From an uncultured Oscillospiraceae bacterium (GTDB lineage Bacteria > Bacillota > Clostridia > Oscillospirales > Oscillospiraceae), in assembly GCA_900769995.1 (NCBI GenBank), contig CAAGIT010000068.1, forward strand, positions 1-24,711: 24,711 nt of DNA. Reading direction: 5' to 3'. A model generated the notes under the pieces. That model was not told where the DNA came from, did not search any database, and was given only the letters and a program-made list of their open reading frames with translations. Positions 6,964-14,761 of this stretch are shown here, in pieces. Every line of letters begins with the position of its first letter. Position 1 is the first letter of the stretch. The translations under genes and the position numbers were made by a program.

Positions 6964-7559
6964 AACAGGGTAGAATTATTATTATCTCCGGCCCCTCCGG
7001 TGTCGGAAAGGGCACGATCATGCGCGAGGTTATGAAGCGCGATAAGAATTTGTGCTTTTCCGTGTCTGCCACCACGCGGGCACCGCGTCCCGGTGAGCAG
7101 GACGGTGTAAATTACTTTTTTATCGACAAGGCACAATTTGAGGAGATGATCGCCCGCGACGAGCTGCTCGAACACGCCTTTTACGCCGGCAACTACTACG
7201 GCACGCCGGAAAAGGCGGTTGATGAAGCGCTGGCGATGGGTAAGAATGTGATGCTGGAGATTGATGTGCAGGGCGCGCTGCAGGTGATGAAGCGCCGCCC
7301 GGACGTGATTTCCATCTTCATCGCGCCGCCGTCGTTTGAGGAGCTGACCCGCCGTCTGAATGGCCGCGGCGATACCGAGCCGGAGGTTGCCGGTCTGCGG
7401 CTGCATATTGCGCTGCAGGAGTGCGCGATCGCGGAGCAATATCAATACATTATTATCAATGATTCTGTAGACCATGCCGCCGATGAGATCCAGGCGATCC
7501 TGACGGCAGAGGCCTGCAAACCGAAATACAGACAAATTCATCTCAAGGAGGAAGTATAA
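6960..7559 (+). CDS. gmk: Guanylate kinase
   Basis: This 199-residue enzyme phosphorylates GMP to GDP with ATP. The P-loop is GPSGVGKGT (residues 11-19), followed by the GMP-binding segment (TTRAPRPGEQDGVNYFF) and the lid region with RLNGRGDTEPE. Length is that of a normal guanylate kinase. It starts with TTG at 6960, overlapping the remA stop; GAGGAGG at 6946-6952 lies 7 nt upstream and fixes this start. Confidence 0.96.
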   Translation: MKQGRIIIISGPSGVGKGTIMREVMKRDKNLCFSVSATTRAPRPGEQDGVNYFFIDKAQFEEMIARDELLEHAFYAGNYYGTPEKAVDEALAMGKNVMLEIDVQGALQVMKRRPDVISIFIAPPSFEELTRRLNGRGDTEPEVAGLRLHIALQECAIAEQYQYIIINDSVDHAADEIQAILTAEACKPKYRQIHLKEEV

Positions 7560-7560
7560 T

Positions 7561-7755
7561 ATGTTATATCCCGCTATGCCCGAGCTGCTGAAGCATATCA
7601 ACAGCCGTTATCTGATGGTCAACGTCGTGGCACGCCGTGCCCGCCAAATCTCGATCGAGTCCGAGACGTTCCAGGAACCGCTCGAGGAAAAGCCTGTGAC
7701 CCTCGCCATCCGTGAGGTCGCTGACGGCAAGCTTGCCGCCGCTATCCGCGAATAA
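7561..7755 (+). CDS. rpoZ: RNA polymerase omega subunit
   Basis: A 64-residue protein in the usual place after gmk, with the omega signature: INSRYLMVNVVARRARQI followed by EKPVTLAIREVADGKL. Omega binds the beta' subunit and helps RNA polymerase assembly. It has a strong ribosome site (AAGGAGG at 7545-7551, 9 nt spacing) and starts 1 nt after gmk. coaBC, which often follows, is absent: priA comes directly after it. Confidence 0.93.
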   Translation: MLYPAMPELLKHINSRYLMVNVVARRARQISIESETFQEPLEEKPVTLAIREVADGKLAAAIRE

Positions 7756-7762
7756 TCCTGTT

Positions 7763-10207
7763 ATGATCGCAAAGCTCGCTGTTTCCGCCGCGATCTATGC
7801 CATTGACAAGCCCTACGACTACCGCGTGCCGGACGGAATGCGGCTGGAAGCCGGACTGCGTGTCAGCGTGCCCTTCGGACGTTCCAATAAGCAGTGCGAA
7901 GGCATCGTTTTGGCGCTGGAGGAGGGCGAGGGTGATCGAAAGCTGAAGCCGGTGCTTGCCGTCCTCGATGAAACACCGCTGTTGGATGAGCGGATGCTGC
8001 GAACGGCGGCGTTACTGCGCGAACGGTATTTCTGCACCTTTTATGATGCGATCAAGGCGATCTTGCCTGCGGGCGTCTGGTTCCGCGAGCAGGAACGCTA
8101 TGAGATCACGGAGCCTGAATGGGAGAGTGCCATTTCGCGGCAGCCGACAGCCCTTGCCGTGATGCAGACGATTGCATCGCTGGGCGGTGCGGCAGACCAC
8201 GAGCTTCTGCGCAAGCAGTTTGACGAAGAACCGCTGCGGAAAGCGCTGCACTATCTGACACGCAAAAAGCTCCTGCGCTGCCTGACCGACCGCAAACGCC
8301 GTGTAGCGGACAAGGTCGAACGCATTGCGATTTTGGCGGTTTCCGCCGAGGAAGCGCTGCAATACGCCGCGTCAAAGAAAAAGACGGCACCGTTGCAGAC
8401 GGCGGTTTTGGAGCTGCTGGTGACGCTGGGCGAGTGTTCAGCAAAGGAGCTTTGCTATTTTACCGGCGCAAGCGGCGCGACACTGAACCGTCTGGAGAAG
8501 CTCGGCTACCTGACCTTTGCCGCGGAGGAGCGTCTGCGGCTGACCCGTGTGGAAAAGGCAAGGCTGGACGGGCCTTTGGTGCTGAACGAGGAACAGCAGA
8601 CTGCCTTTGAAGGCTTGCGGGCACAATCCCTGCGCGAAAAAGCGGGCGTTGCCCTGCTCTACGGTGTGACCGGCAGCGGAAAAACCTCCGTCTATATCCG
8701 CCTGATCGCGGATTGCCTGCAGAGAGGGAAGTCTGCGATTCTGCTTGTGCCGGAGATTGCTCTGACACCGCAGCTCCTTTCGCTGTTTGCCGCCCATTTT
8801 GACGACAAGGTTGCGGTTTTGCACAGCAGCCTGCGCATCACCGAACGCTATGATGCGTGGAAACGTATTCGCAGCGGTGATGCCACGGTCATTTTGGGCA
8901 CACGCTCTGCGGTATTTGCACCGGCACAGAATTTGGGCCTGCTCATCGTGGACGAGGAGCAGGAGCACACCTATAAATCCGAAAATTCTCCGCGCTACCA
9001 TGCGCGTGAGGTGGCGATCTACCGTGGGGCACAGGTCAACGCGCTTGTGGTTCTCGGCTCGGCAACACCGTCGGTGGAGACGATGTACCGCGCCAAAACC
9101 GGCATTTTCTCGCTCTTTACGCTCTCGCGGCGTTATAATCAGAGAGCGCTGCCGCCGGTGGAGATCGTCGATATGAAATGTGAGCTGAAGGAGGGCAACG
9201 CGACCGCCATCAGCGAACCATTGTACAACGCCCTGCGCGAAAATGAACGCGACGGAAGGCAGACCATCCTGTTTTTGAACCGTCGCGGCACCAGCCGCAT
9301 GGTTGCGTGCGTGGACTGCGGCCATGTGCCGATGTGCCCTGCGTGCACGGTCAATCTGACCTATCACCACGCCAACGGACGGCTGATGTGCCACTATTGC
9401 GGACATTCCGAGCCGCTGCCGGCACGCTGTCCGGAGTGCGGCGGCCATTTGAAGCAGATCGGCTTCGGCACGCAAAAGGTGCAGGAACAGTTGCAGTCGC
9501 TTCTGCCGCAGCAGGAGGTGCTGCGGATGGATGCCGACACGGTATCCGCCGTCAATACGCACGAAAAGCTTCTGCGCCGTTTCCGCGAGGAGAGAATTCC
9601 GATTCTGCTCGGCACGCAAATGGTCGCAAAGGGGCTGAATTTTGAAAATGTCACGCTGGTCGGGGTGCTCGACGCGGATATGTCCCTCTATGTGGGGCAT
9701 TACCGCGCGGCAGAAACGACCTTCGGCATGATTACACAGGTCATCGGGCGAGCCGGTCGCGGCAGTGCAAACGGCCGAGCGCTGATTCAGACCATGACCC
9801 CCAGAAATCAGGTGATCGAGCTTGCCGCACGGCAGGATTACGATGCCTTTTATGAAGCGGAAATTCCGCTCAGAGAGCTGCGCGGCTGTCCGCCCTTCCG
9901 CGATCTTATTACCGTGACCTTCCACGGCCGTGAGGAGGAGCGTGTCTGGCAGGGTGCGCAGCGGTTTGCGGCTCGATTACACGCACAGCTTAGCAGCGAA
10001 TTCTATCGGCAGGAGGAGGTCGAGCTGCTCGGCCCGGCACCCGCGCAGGTGGCGAGGGTGAATTACAATTACCGTTGCCGTCTGACACTGAGCTGCAAAA
10101 ATACCCGCAATTTGCGCGGATTGCTGGCATACAGCCTCCGCGAGTTTACCAAAGAAAAAATCAACCAGGGCATCGGCGCCTATGCCGATGTCAACGGCGA
10201 TGAATAG
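7763..10207 (+). CDS. priA: Primosomal protein N' (replication restart helicase PriA)
   Basis: An 814-residue superfamily 2 helicase that reloads the replisome at stalled forks. The N-terminal DNA-binding part begins MIAKLAVSAAIYAIDKPYDY. The helicase core has Walker A GVTGSGKT (301-308) and Walker B with DEEQEHTYK (from 397). Eight zinc-binding cysteines in four CxxC pairs span 516-559, and the QVIGRAGRG motif follows. Length is slightly above the usual. The ATG at 7763 is 7 nt after rpoZ and fits the family N-terminus; it has no clear ribosome site and probably depends on rpoZ translation. Confidence 0.96.
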   Translation: MIAKLAVSAAIYAIDKPYDYRVPDGMRLEAGLRVSVPFGRSNKQCEGIVLALEEGEGDRKLKPVLAVLDETPLLDERMLRTAALLRERYFCTFYDAIKAILPAGVWFREQERYEITEPEWESAISRQPTALAVMQTIASLGGAADHELLRKQFDEEPLRKALHYLTRKKLLRCLTDRKRRVADKVERIAILAVSAEEALQYAASKKKTAPLQTAVLELLVTLGECSAKELCYFTGASGATLNRLEKLGYLTFAAEERLRLTRVEKARLDGPLVLNEEQQTAFEGLRAQSLREKAGVALLYGVTGSGKTSVYIRLIADCLQRGKSAILLVPEIALTPQLLSLFAAHFDDKVAVLHSSLRITERYDAWKRIRSGDATVILGTRSAVFAPAQNLGLLIVDEEQEHTYKSENSPRYHAREVAIYRGAQVNALVVLGSATPSVETMYRAKTGIFSLFTLSRRYNQRALPPVEIVDMKCELKEGNATAISEPLYNALRENERDGRQTILFLNRRGTSRMVACVDCGHVPMCPACTVNLTYHHANGRLMCHYCGHSEPLPARCPECGGHLKQIGFGTQKVQEQLQSLLPQQEVLRMDADTVSAVNTHEKLLRRFREERIPILLGTQMVAKGLNFENVTLVGVLDADMSLYVGHYRAAETTFGMITQVIGRAGRGSANGRALIQTMTPRNQVIELAARQDYDAFYEAEIPLRELRGCPPFRDLITVTFHGREEERVWQGAQRFAARLHAQLSSEFYRQEEVELLGPAPAQVARVNYNYRCRLTLSCKNTRNLRGLLAYSLREFTKEKINQGIGAYADVNGDE

Positions 10208-10216
10208 GAGAACACC

Positions 10217-10708
10217 ATGGCACTGAGAAAGATTTTGACGGTTGAGGAAGCGGCACTGCATAAGGTCTGCAAGCCCGTGACGAAGTTTGACAAAAAGCTG
10301 CATGAGCTGCTCGATGATATGGCAGAAACGCTGTATGACGCGAACGGTGTCGGCCTTGCCGCACCGCAGATCGGCATTTTGCGCCGTGTGGTCGTGATCG
10401 ACACCGGCGAGGCGATCGTCGAGCTGATCAACCCGGAGATTTTGGAAACCAGCGGCGAACAGGACGGCATTGAGGGCTGTCTGAGCGTCCCCGGTGAATA
10501 CTGGCTGGTCAAGCGTCCGAACGTGGTCAAGGCAAAAGCACAGGATCGTGACGGCGAGTGGTTCGAGATCGAGGGCGAGGAGCTGATCGCACGCTGCCTG
10601 TGCCATGAGTGCGACCATCTGGACGGACATATTTATACCGAGGTCGCTTACCACAAGCTGACCGATGAGGAAATGGAACAACTGCAAGGCGGTTCGGAGG
10701 AAGAATGA
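10217..10708 (+). CDS. def: Peptide deformylase
   Basis: This 163-residue metalloenzyme removes the formyl group from new proteins. All three motifs are present: GVGLAAPQIG (44-53), EGCLSVPG with metal ligand C88, and HECDH (130-134) with the two metal histidines and catalytic E131. The ATG has AGGAG 6 nt upstream, starting at the priA stop codon. It forms the usual def-fmt pair, overlapping fmt as ATGA. Confidence 0.96.
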   Translation: MALRKILTVEEAALHKVCKPVTKFDKKLHELLDDMAETLYDANGVGLAAPQIGILRRVVVIDTGEAIVELINPEILETSGEQDGIEGCLSVPGEYWLVKRPNVVKAKAQDRDGEWFEIEGEELIARCLCHECDHLDGHIYTEVAYHKLTDEEMEQLQGGSEEE

Positions 10709-11622
10709 GAGTTGTTTTTATGGGCACGCCCGATATTGCGCAGACTTGCCTAAACGGGCTGCTGAAGGAAAATTTCGATATTGTCGGCGTGTATACCAAG
10801 CCCGATAAGCCGAAAAACCGCGGCATGAAGCTGGAGATGTCCGAGGTCAAGATCCTGGCATTGCAGCACGGGCTGCCCGTCTATCAGCCGACGACCTTCC
10901 GCGAGGATGCGGTGGTGGACGAGCTGCGTGCCTTGCAGCCGGATGTGATCGCCGTGGTCGCCTACGGAAAGATTCTGCCGCAGCGGGTGCTGGACATTCC
11001 GCGCCTCGGCTGTGTCAATATCCATGCGAGCATCCTGCCCGAGCTGCGCGGTTCTGCGCCGATCCAGTGGTCGATTTTGAAAGGCTGCGAGGAAACGGGC
11101 GTGACCGCGATGTATATGGCGGCAGATTTGGATGCCGGTGACATTATTGAGATTCGCAAAACGCCCATTGACCCTGCGGAGAATGCGCAGGAGCTGCGCG
11201 ATCGTCTGGCGGTGATCGGCTCTGCACTTCTGGCAGATACCCTGCACGCGATGGAGGCCGGTACGGCGGCACGCACACCGCAGGAGCATAGTAAGGCGAC
11301 CGTTGCGCCCATGCTGACCAAAGAACTGTCTCCGATCGACTGGACGAGAACACCCCGTCAGATCGTCGATCAGGTGCGGGGCCTGAACCCGTGGCCGGTG
11401 GCAACGACAGAGCTGGACGGCAAGCGGTTTAAGATTTATCAGGTCGTACCTACAGAGAAGCACACGGATAAGGCTCCGGGGACACCTTTGGCGCTGACCA
11501 AACAGGGCTTGGAGATTGCGTGCGGCGGCGGTCATGTCCTGCTCATCACCCGTTTGCAGGCAGACGGCGGCAAGCAGATGGCTGCGCCCGATTATTTCCG
11601 CGGGCATCCGATCAAGCTGTAA
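10705..11622 (+). CDS. fmt: Methionyl-tRNA formyltransferase
   Basis: A 305-residue enzyme that formylates initiator Met-tRNA using 10-formyl-tetrahydrofolate. The catalytic signature is NIHASILPELRGSAPIQW with N105 and H107, plus D143 in DLDAGDI. The N-terminus MRVVFMGTPDIA is typical, and the C-terminal tRNA-binding domain is complete. It is translationally coupled with def, with GGAGG just before the start, consistent with the two acting at opposite ends of the formylation cycle. Confidence 0.96.
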   Translation: MRVVFMGTPDIAQTCLNGLLKENFDIVGVYTKPDKPKNRGMKLEMSEVKILALQHGLPVYQPTTFREDAVVDELRALQPDVIAVVAYGKILPQRVLDIPRLGCVNIHASILPELRGSAPIQWSILKGCEETGVTAMYMAADLDAGDIIEIRKTPIDPAENAQELRDRLAVIGSALLADTLHAMEAGTAARTPQEHSKATVAPMLTKELSPIDWTRTPRQIVDQVRGLNPWPVATTELDGKRFKIYQVVPTEKHTDKAPGTPLALTKQGLEIACGGGHVLLITRLQADGGKQMAAPDYFRGHPIKL

Positions 11623-11623
11623 C

Positions 11624-12919
11624 ATGGCGATGAATGCGAGAGATGCCGCGCTCAAAGCCCTCATCGAGTGCCGCAAAAACGGCGCGTGGGCAGACGGTGC
11701 GTTAAAGGAGCTGCTGACAGCCATGGATCGCCGTGAGGCGGCGCTGTCAAGCCGGCTCTGCTACGGTGTTCTGCAGCAGCGGATGCTGCTGGACTTTTGG
11801 CTGAGCGCGTTCACGCACGGAAAGCTGCAGCCGATCGTGCGCGATATTCTGCGTCTGGCGGTCTATCAGCTCCGGTTTATGGACAAGATCCCTGCCTCTG
11901 CCGCTGTTCATGAGGCGGTCGAGCAGACCAAAAAGTACAGCAATCCCGCTGCGGCGCGGCTGGTCAACGGCGTTCTGCGCTCGGTTTTACGGGCAGAGAG
12001 CTTACCGATGCCGCGCGATTTGGCGACAAAATACAGCCATCCGCAGCCGCTCACGGCTCTGCTTACCGCACAGTTTGGCGCGGAAAAGACCGAACGGCTG
12101 CTGGAAGCGCACAATGCGGTCGGGCAGAACTATGTACAGATCAATCCCCTGAAGGCCACGGACGAGCAGGTGATCGCTGCCTTGCAGGAGGTCGGAGCGC
12201 AGGTGCGCGTCCATCCGTACCTGCCGCATTGCCTGACCGTCTCCGGCATGGGCAATTTGGAGCAGCTTGCTGCCTTCCGTGACGGATGGTTCTATTTTCA
12301 GGATGTCGCGGCGAATCTGGCGGTGCGCGCGGCGCAGCTAAAGCCCGAAATGCGGGTGCTGGACTGCTGCTCCGCACCCGGCGGCAAGAGCTTTGCCGCG
12401 GCGATTGCGATGGAGAATCGCGGACAGATCATCTCCTGCGACATCCATGAACATAAATTGAAATTGATCGAAAACGGTGCTTCGCGGCTGGGTATCTCTA
12501 TTCTGCACACCCGATTGCAGGATGCGTCGCAGCCGGTCAGGGCGTGGGAGCGGGCGTTTGATGCCGTGCTTGCCGATGTGCCCTGCTCCGGGCTTGGCGT
12601 GATCCGCAAGAAGCCCGATATTCGCTATAAGGACCTTGCACCCTTGGCGGAGCTGCCGAGGCTGCAAGCGAAAATACTGGAACAGCAGGCGGCGTATGTC
12701 AAACCGAACGGCGTTTTGATCTATAGCACCTGCACCATTCTGAGACGTGAAAATGAAGCGGTCGCGGAGGCGTTTTTGCAGGCGCATCCCGAATTTGCCC
12801 TTGAGCCCGTGCAGTATCCTGACGGCTCGGGCATCGGGACGGCCGCTATGACGACCCTGCTCCCGTGCGACCACGGAACAGACGGATTCTTTATCTGCAA
12901 ATTCAGGAGGAAGCCTTGA
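11624..12919 (+). CDS. rsmB: 16S rRNA (cytosine-967-C5)-methyltransferase RsmB
   Basis: A 431-residue protein with an N-terminal NusB-like RNA-binding domain (about 1-140) and a Rossmann methyltransferase domain. The SAM motif is SAPGGKS (250-256). The two functional cysteines are C321 in PCSGLG and C370 in YSTCT. It methylates C967 of 16S rRNA in the 30S P-site region. ATG 11624 follows the fmt stop by 1 nt; a second ATG is at 11630. No ribosome site is evident, so coupling to fmt is likely. Its end overlaps rlmN. Confidence 0.95.
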   Translation: MAMNARDAALKALIECRKNGAWADGALKELLTAMDRREAALSSRLCYGVLQQRMLLDFWLSAFTHGKLQPIVRDILRLAVYQLRFMDKIPASAAVHEAVEQTKKYSNPAAARLVNGVLRSVLRAESLPMPRDLATKYSHPQPLTALLTAQFGAEKTERLLEAHNAVGQNYVQINPLKATDEQVIAALQEVGAQVRVHPYLPHCLTVSGMGNLEQLAAFRDGWFYFQDVAANLAVRAAQLKPEMRVLDCCSAPGGKSFAAAIAMENRGQIISCDIHEHKLKLIENGASRLGISILHTRLQDASQPVRAWERAFDAVLADVPCSGLGVIRKKPDIRYKDLAPLAELPRLQAKILEQQAAYVKPNGVLIYSTCTILRRENEAVAEAFLQAHPEFALEPVQYPDGSGIGTAAMTTLLPCDHGTDGFFICKFRRKP

Positions 12920-13953
12920 AGGACATCAAATCCATGACGCTTGCCGAGCTGACGGAGGAATTTGCCGCCCTCGGTGAGCCGAAATTCCGCGCAGGTCAGG
13001 TCTATTCGTGGCTCCATCGCGGTGCGCGGAGCTTCGATGAGATGACGAACCTGTCGAAAAATCTGCGGCAGCGCCTCTCGGAGCACTATTTTGTCACTGC
13101 GCCTGCGGTGGCAAGACGGCTGGAATCGCAGAAGGACGGAACAATCAAATATCTCTGGCGTCTAAGTGACGGAAATTGCGTGGAAAGTGTCCTCATGCGC
13201 TACCATTACGGCAACACCGTCTGCATTTCCTCCGAGGTTGGCTGCCCGATGGGCTGTGCCTTCTGTGCTTCGACCCTTGGCGGCCTGGTGCGGCGGCTGA
13301 CCCCGTCGGAGATGCTCGATCAGGTGCTTTTTACACAGATCGATTCCGGCCTGCCGATTTCGCACATTGTCCTCATGGGCATCGGTGAGCCGCTTGACAA
13401 CTACGATACCGTCCTGCGGTTTTTGGCGCTGGTCAATTCCCCCGAGGGCATGAACATCGGTATGCGCCATATCAGCCTGTCCACCTGCGGTATCGTCGAT
13501 AAGATCGACCAGCTTGCGCAGGAGAATCTGCAGCTCACCTTATCCGTGTCGCTCCATGCGCCCACGGATGAGATTCGCAGCAGTATCATGCCGATCAACC
13601 GTAAATATCCGGTGGATGTTCTGCTTGCCGCCTGTAAGCGATATTTTGAAGCTACCGGACGGCGGATCTCGTTTGAATATGCGATGATCCGCGGCGTGAA
13701 TGACACGCCGGAAATTGCGCAAATATTGATACGAAAGCTACGCGGCATTGCCGCGCATATGAATTTGATCCCGCTCAATGATGTGGAGGAAAGCCCGCTC
13801 AAGCCGAGTTATCCGGAAACGGTGCGGAAATTCCAGCAGATCTTGGAGGAGCACGGCATCCCCGCAACGGTGCGGCGCACGCTCGGCAGTGACATCAACG
13901 CCTCGTGCGGTCAGCTCCGCCGAAACTTTGAACGGGAAACGCGAAAGGAGTGA
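12916..13953 (+). CDS. rlmN: Dual-specificity 23S rRNA/tRNA A2-methyltransferase RlmN
   Basis: This 345-residue radical SAM enzyme puts a C2 methyl group on A2503 of 23S rRNA and A37 of some tRNAs. The cluster ligands are C110-x3-C114-x2-C117, with the catalytic pair C103 (in NTVCISSEVG) and C331 (in NASCGQLR) in their family positions. GIGEPLDNYD is also present. The start is TTG 12916, with AGGAGG 5 nt upstream; the next ATG (12934) is too far from that site. It overlaps the rsmB stop by 4 bp. Confidence 0.95.
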   Translation: MKDIKSMTLAELTEEFAALGEPKFRAGQVYSWLHRGARSFDEMTNLSKNLRQRLSEHYFVTAPAVARRLESQKDGTIKYLWRLSDGNCVESVLMRYHYGNTVCISSEVGCPMGCAFCASTLGGLVRRLTPSEMLDQVLFTQIDSGLPISHIVLMGIGEPLDNYDTVLRFLALVNSPEGMNIGMRHISLSTCGIVDKIDQLAQENLQLTLSVSLHAPTDEIRSSIMPINRKYPVDVLLAACKRYFEATGRRISFEYAMIRGVNDTPEIAQILIRKLRGIAAHMNLIPLNDVEESPLKPSYPETVRKFQQILEEHGIPATVRRTLGSDINASCGQLRRNFERETRKE

Positions 13954-13958
13954 AGTCA

Positions 13959-14690
13959 ATGGAGGCTTGGGGCCTGACAGATACCGGTGTGGTCCGAAAG
14001 CAAAATCAGGACTTTTTCCAAATCGAACAGTTGAAGGACGGCGCGTTGCTTGCCGTGGTTTGTGACGGCATGGGCGGCGCACGAAGCGGAAATGTCGCCA
14101 GCCGGCTGGCCTGCGAGGTGTTTACGGAGGAGATCAAGCGCTCCTTCTCGCCAGAGGCTACGCCGGAGGAAACTGAACGGGTACTTCAGGGAGCGGCGAG
14201 ACTGGCAAATATTTCCGTCTATGAGCAAGGACAGCTCAGCGAGGAATATGAGGGCATGGGTACGACCCTGGTTGCCGCCCTGCTCTACCCAAAGGCAGTG
14301 CTGGTGCTGAATATCGGTGACAGCCGTGCCTATCACATTGACGCCGACGGGATTTCCCGTATCACAACCGACCATTCTGTGGTCGAGCTGATGGTGCAGC
14401 GTGGCGAATTGACGCTCGAACAGGCAAAATCCCACCCGAGTAAAAACCTTATCACACGAGCGGTCGGTACGGGAACGCAGGTGCTGGCGGATGTGTTCCG
14501 CGTAACAGCGCAGAAGGGCGATTGCCTGCTTCTGTGTACAGACGGATTGTCCAATCAGATGGCGGATCAGGAGATATTGTTTGAAGTTGTGCATGGTGCG
14601 CACAAGGATGATTGCTGCCAGCGGCTTTTGGAAATCGCAAAGGAACGCGGTGCACCGGACAACGTCACTTCGATACTGATCGCAATATGA
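13959..14690 (+). CDS. stp: PP2C-type Ser/Thr phosphatase (Stp/PrpC)
   Basis: A 243-residue soluble metal-dependent phosphatase. PP2C motifs are NQD (D18), CDGMGG (D36, G37), GDSRAY, TTDHSVV, TDGLSN (D195, G196) and APDN (D234), which together hold the metal ions. It opposes the PASTA kinase encoded next. The ATG at 13959 has AAAGGAG 8 nt upstream; GTG 13950 overlaps rlmN but lies inside that site. The 71-nt gap to prkC is the widest in the whole run. Confidence 0.95.
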   Translation: MEAWGLTDTGVVRKQNQDFFQIEQLKDGALLAVVCDGMGGARSGNVASRLACEVFTEEIKRSFSPEATPEETERVLQGAARLANISVYEQGQLSEEYEGMGTTLVAALLYPKAVLVLNIGDSRAYHIDADGISRITTDHSVVELMVQRGELTLEQAKSHPSKNLITRAVGTGTQVLADVFRVTAQKGDCLLLCTDGLSNQMADQEILFEVVHGAHKDDCCQRLLEIAKERGAPDNVTSILIAI

Positions 14691-14711
14691 GATACAGAAC
14701 TACTTCGGCAA

Positions 14712-14744
14712 CCGTTCGCCGTTCGGAACGGACCGCAGATGCGG
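14712..14744 (+). promoter_or_regulatory. Two small hairpins before the prkC ribosome site
   Basis: CCGTTCGGAACGG (14719-14731) and CCGCAGATGCGG (14733-14744) are two adjacent short palindromes that end 4 nt before the prkC ribosome site (GGGAG at 14749-14753). A further CCGTTCG copy at 14712-14718 could pair with GAACGG at 14726-14731 instead, giving an alternative fold. No T-tract follows. They could tune prkC translation or RNA stability. Confidence 0.4.
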
Positions 14745-14761
14745 AACAGGGAGTTTAATAT

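Noticed and set aside
8438..9925. A 495-codon minus-strand frame over priA
   Set aside because: It lies entirely within priA, whose Walker and zinc motifs show the plus strand is the coding one.
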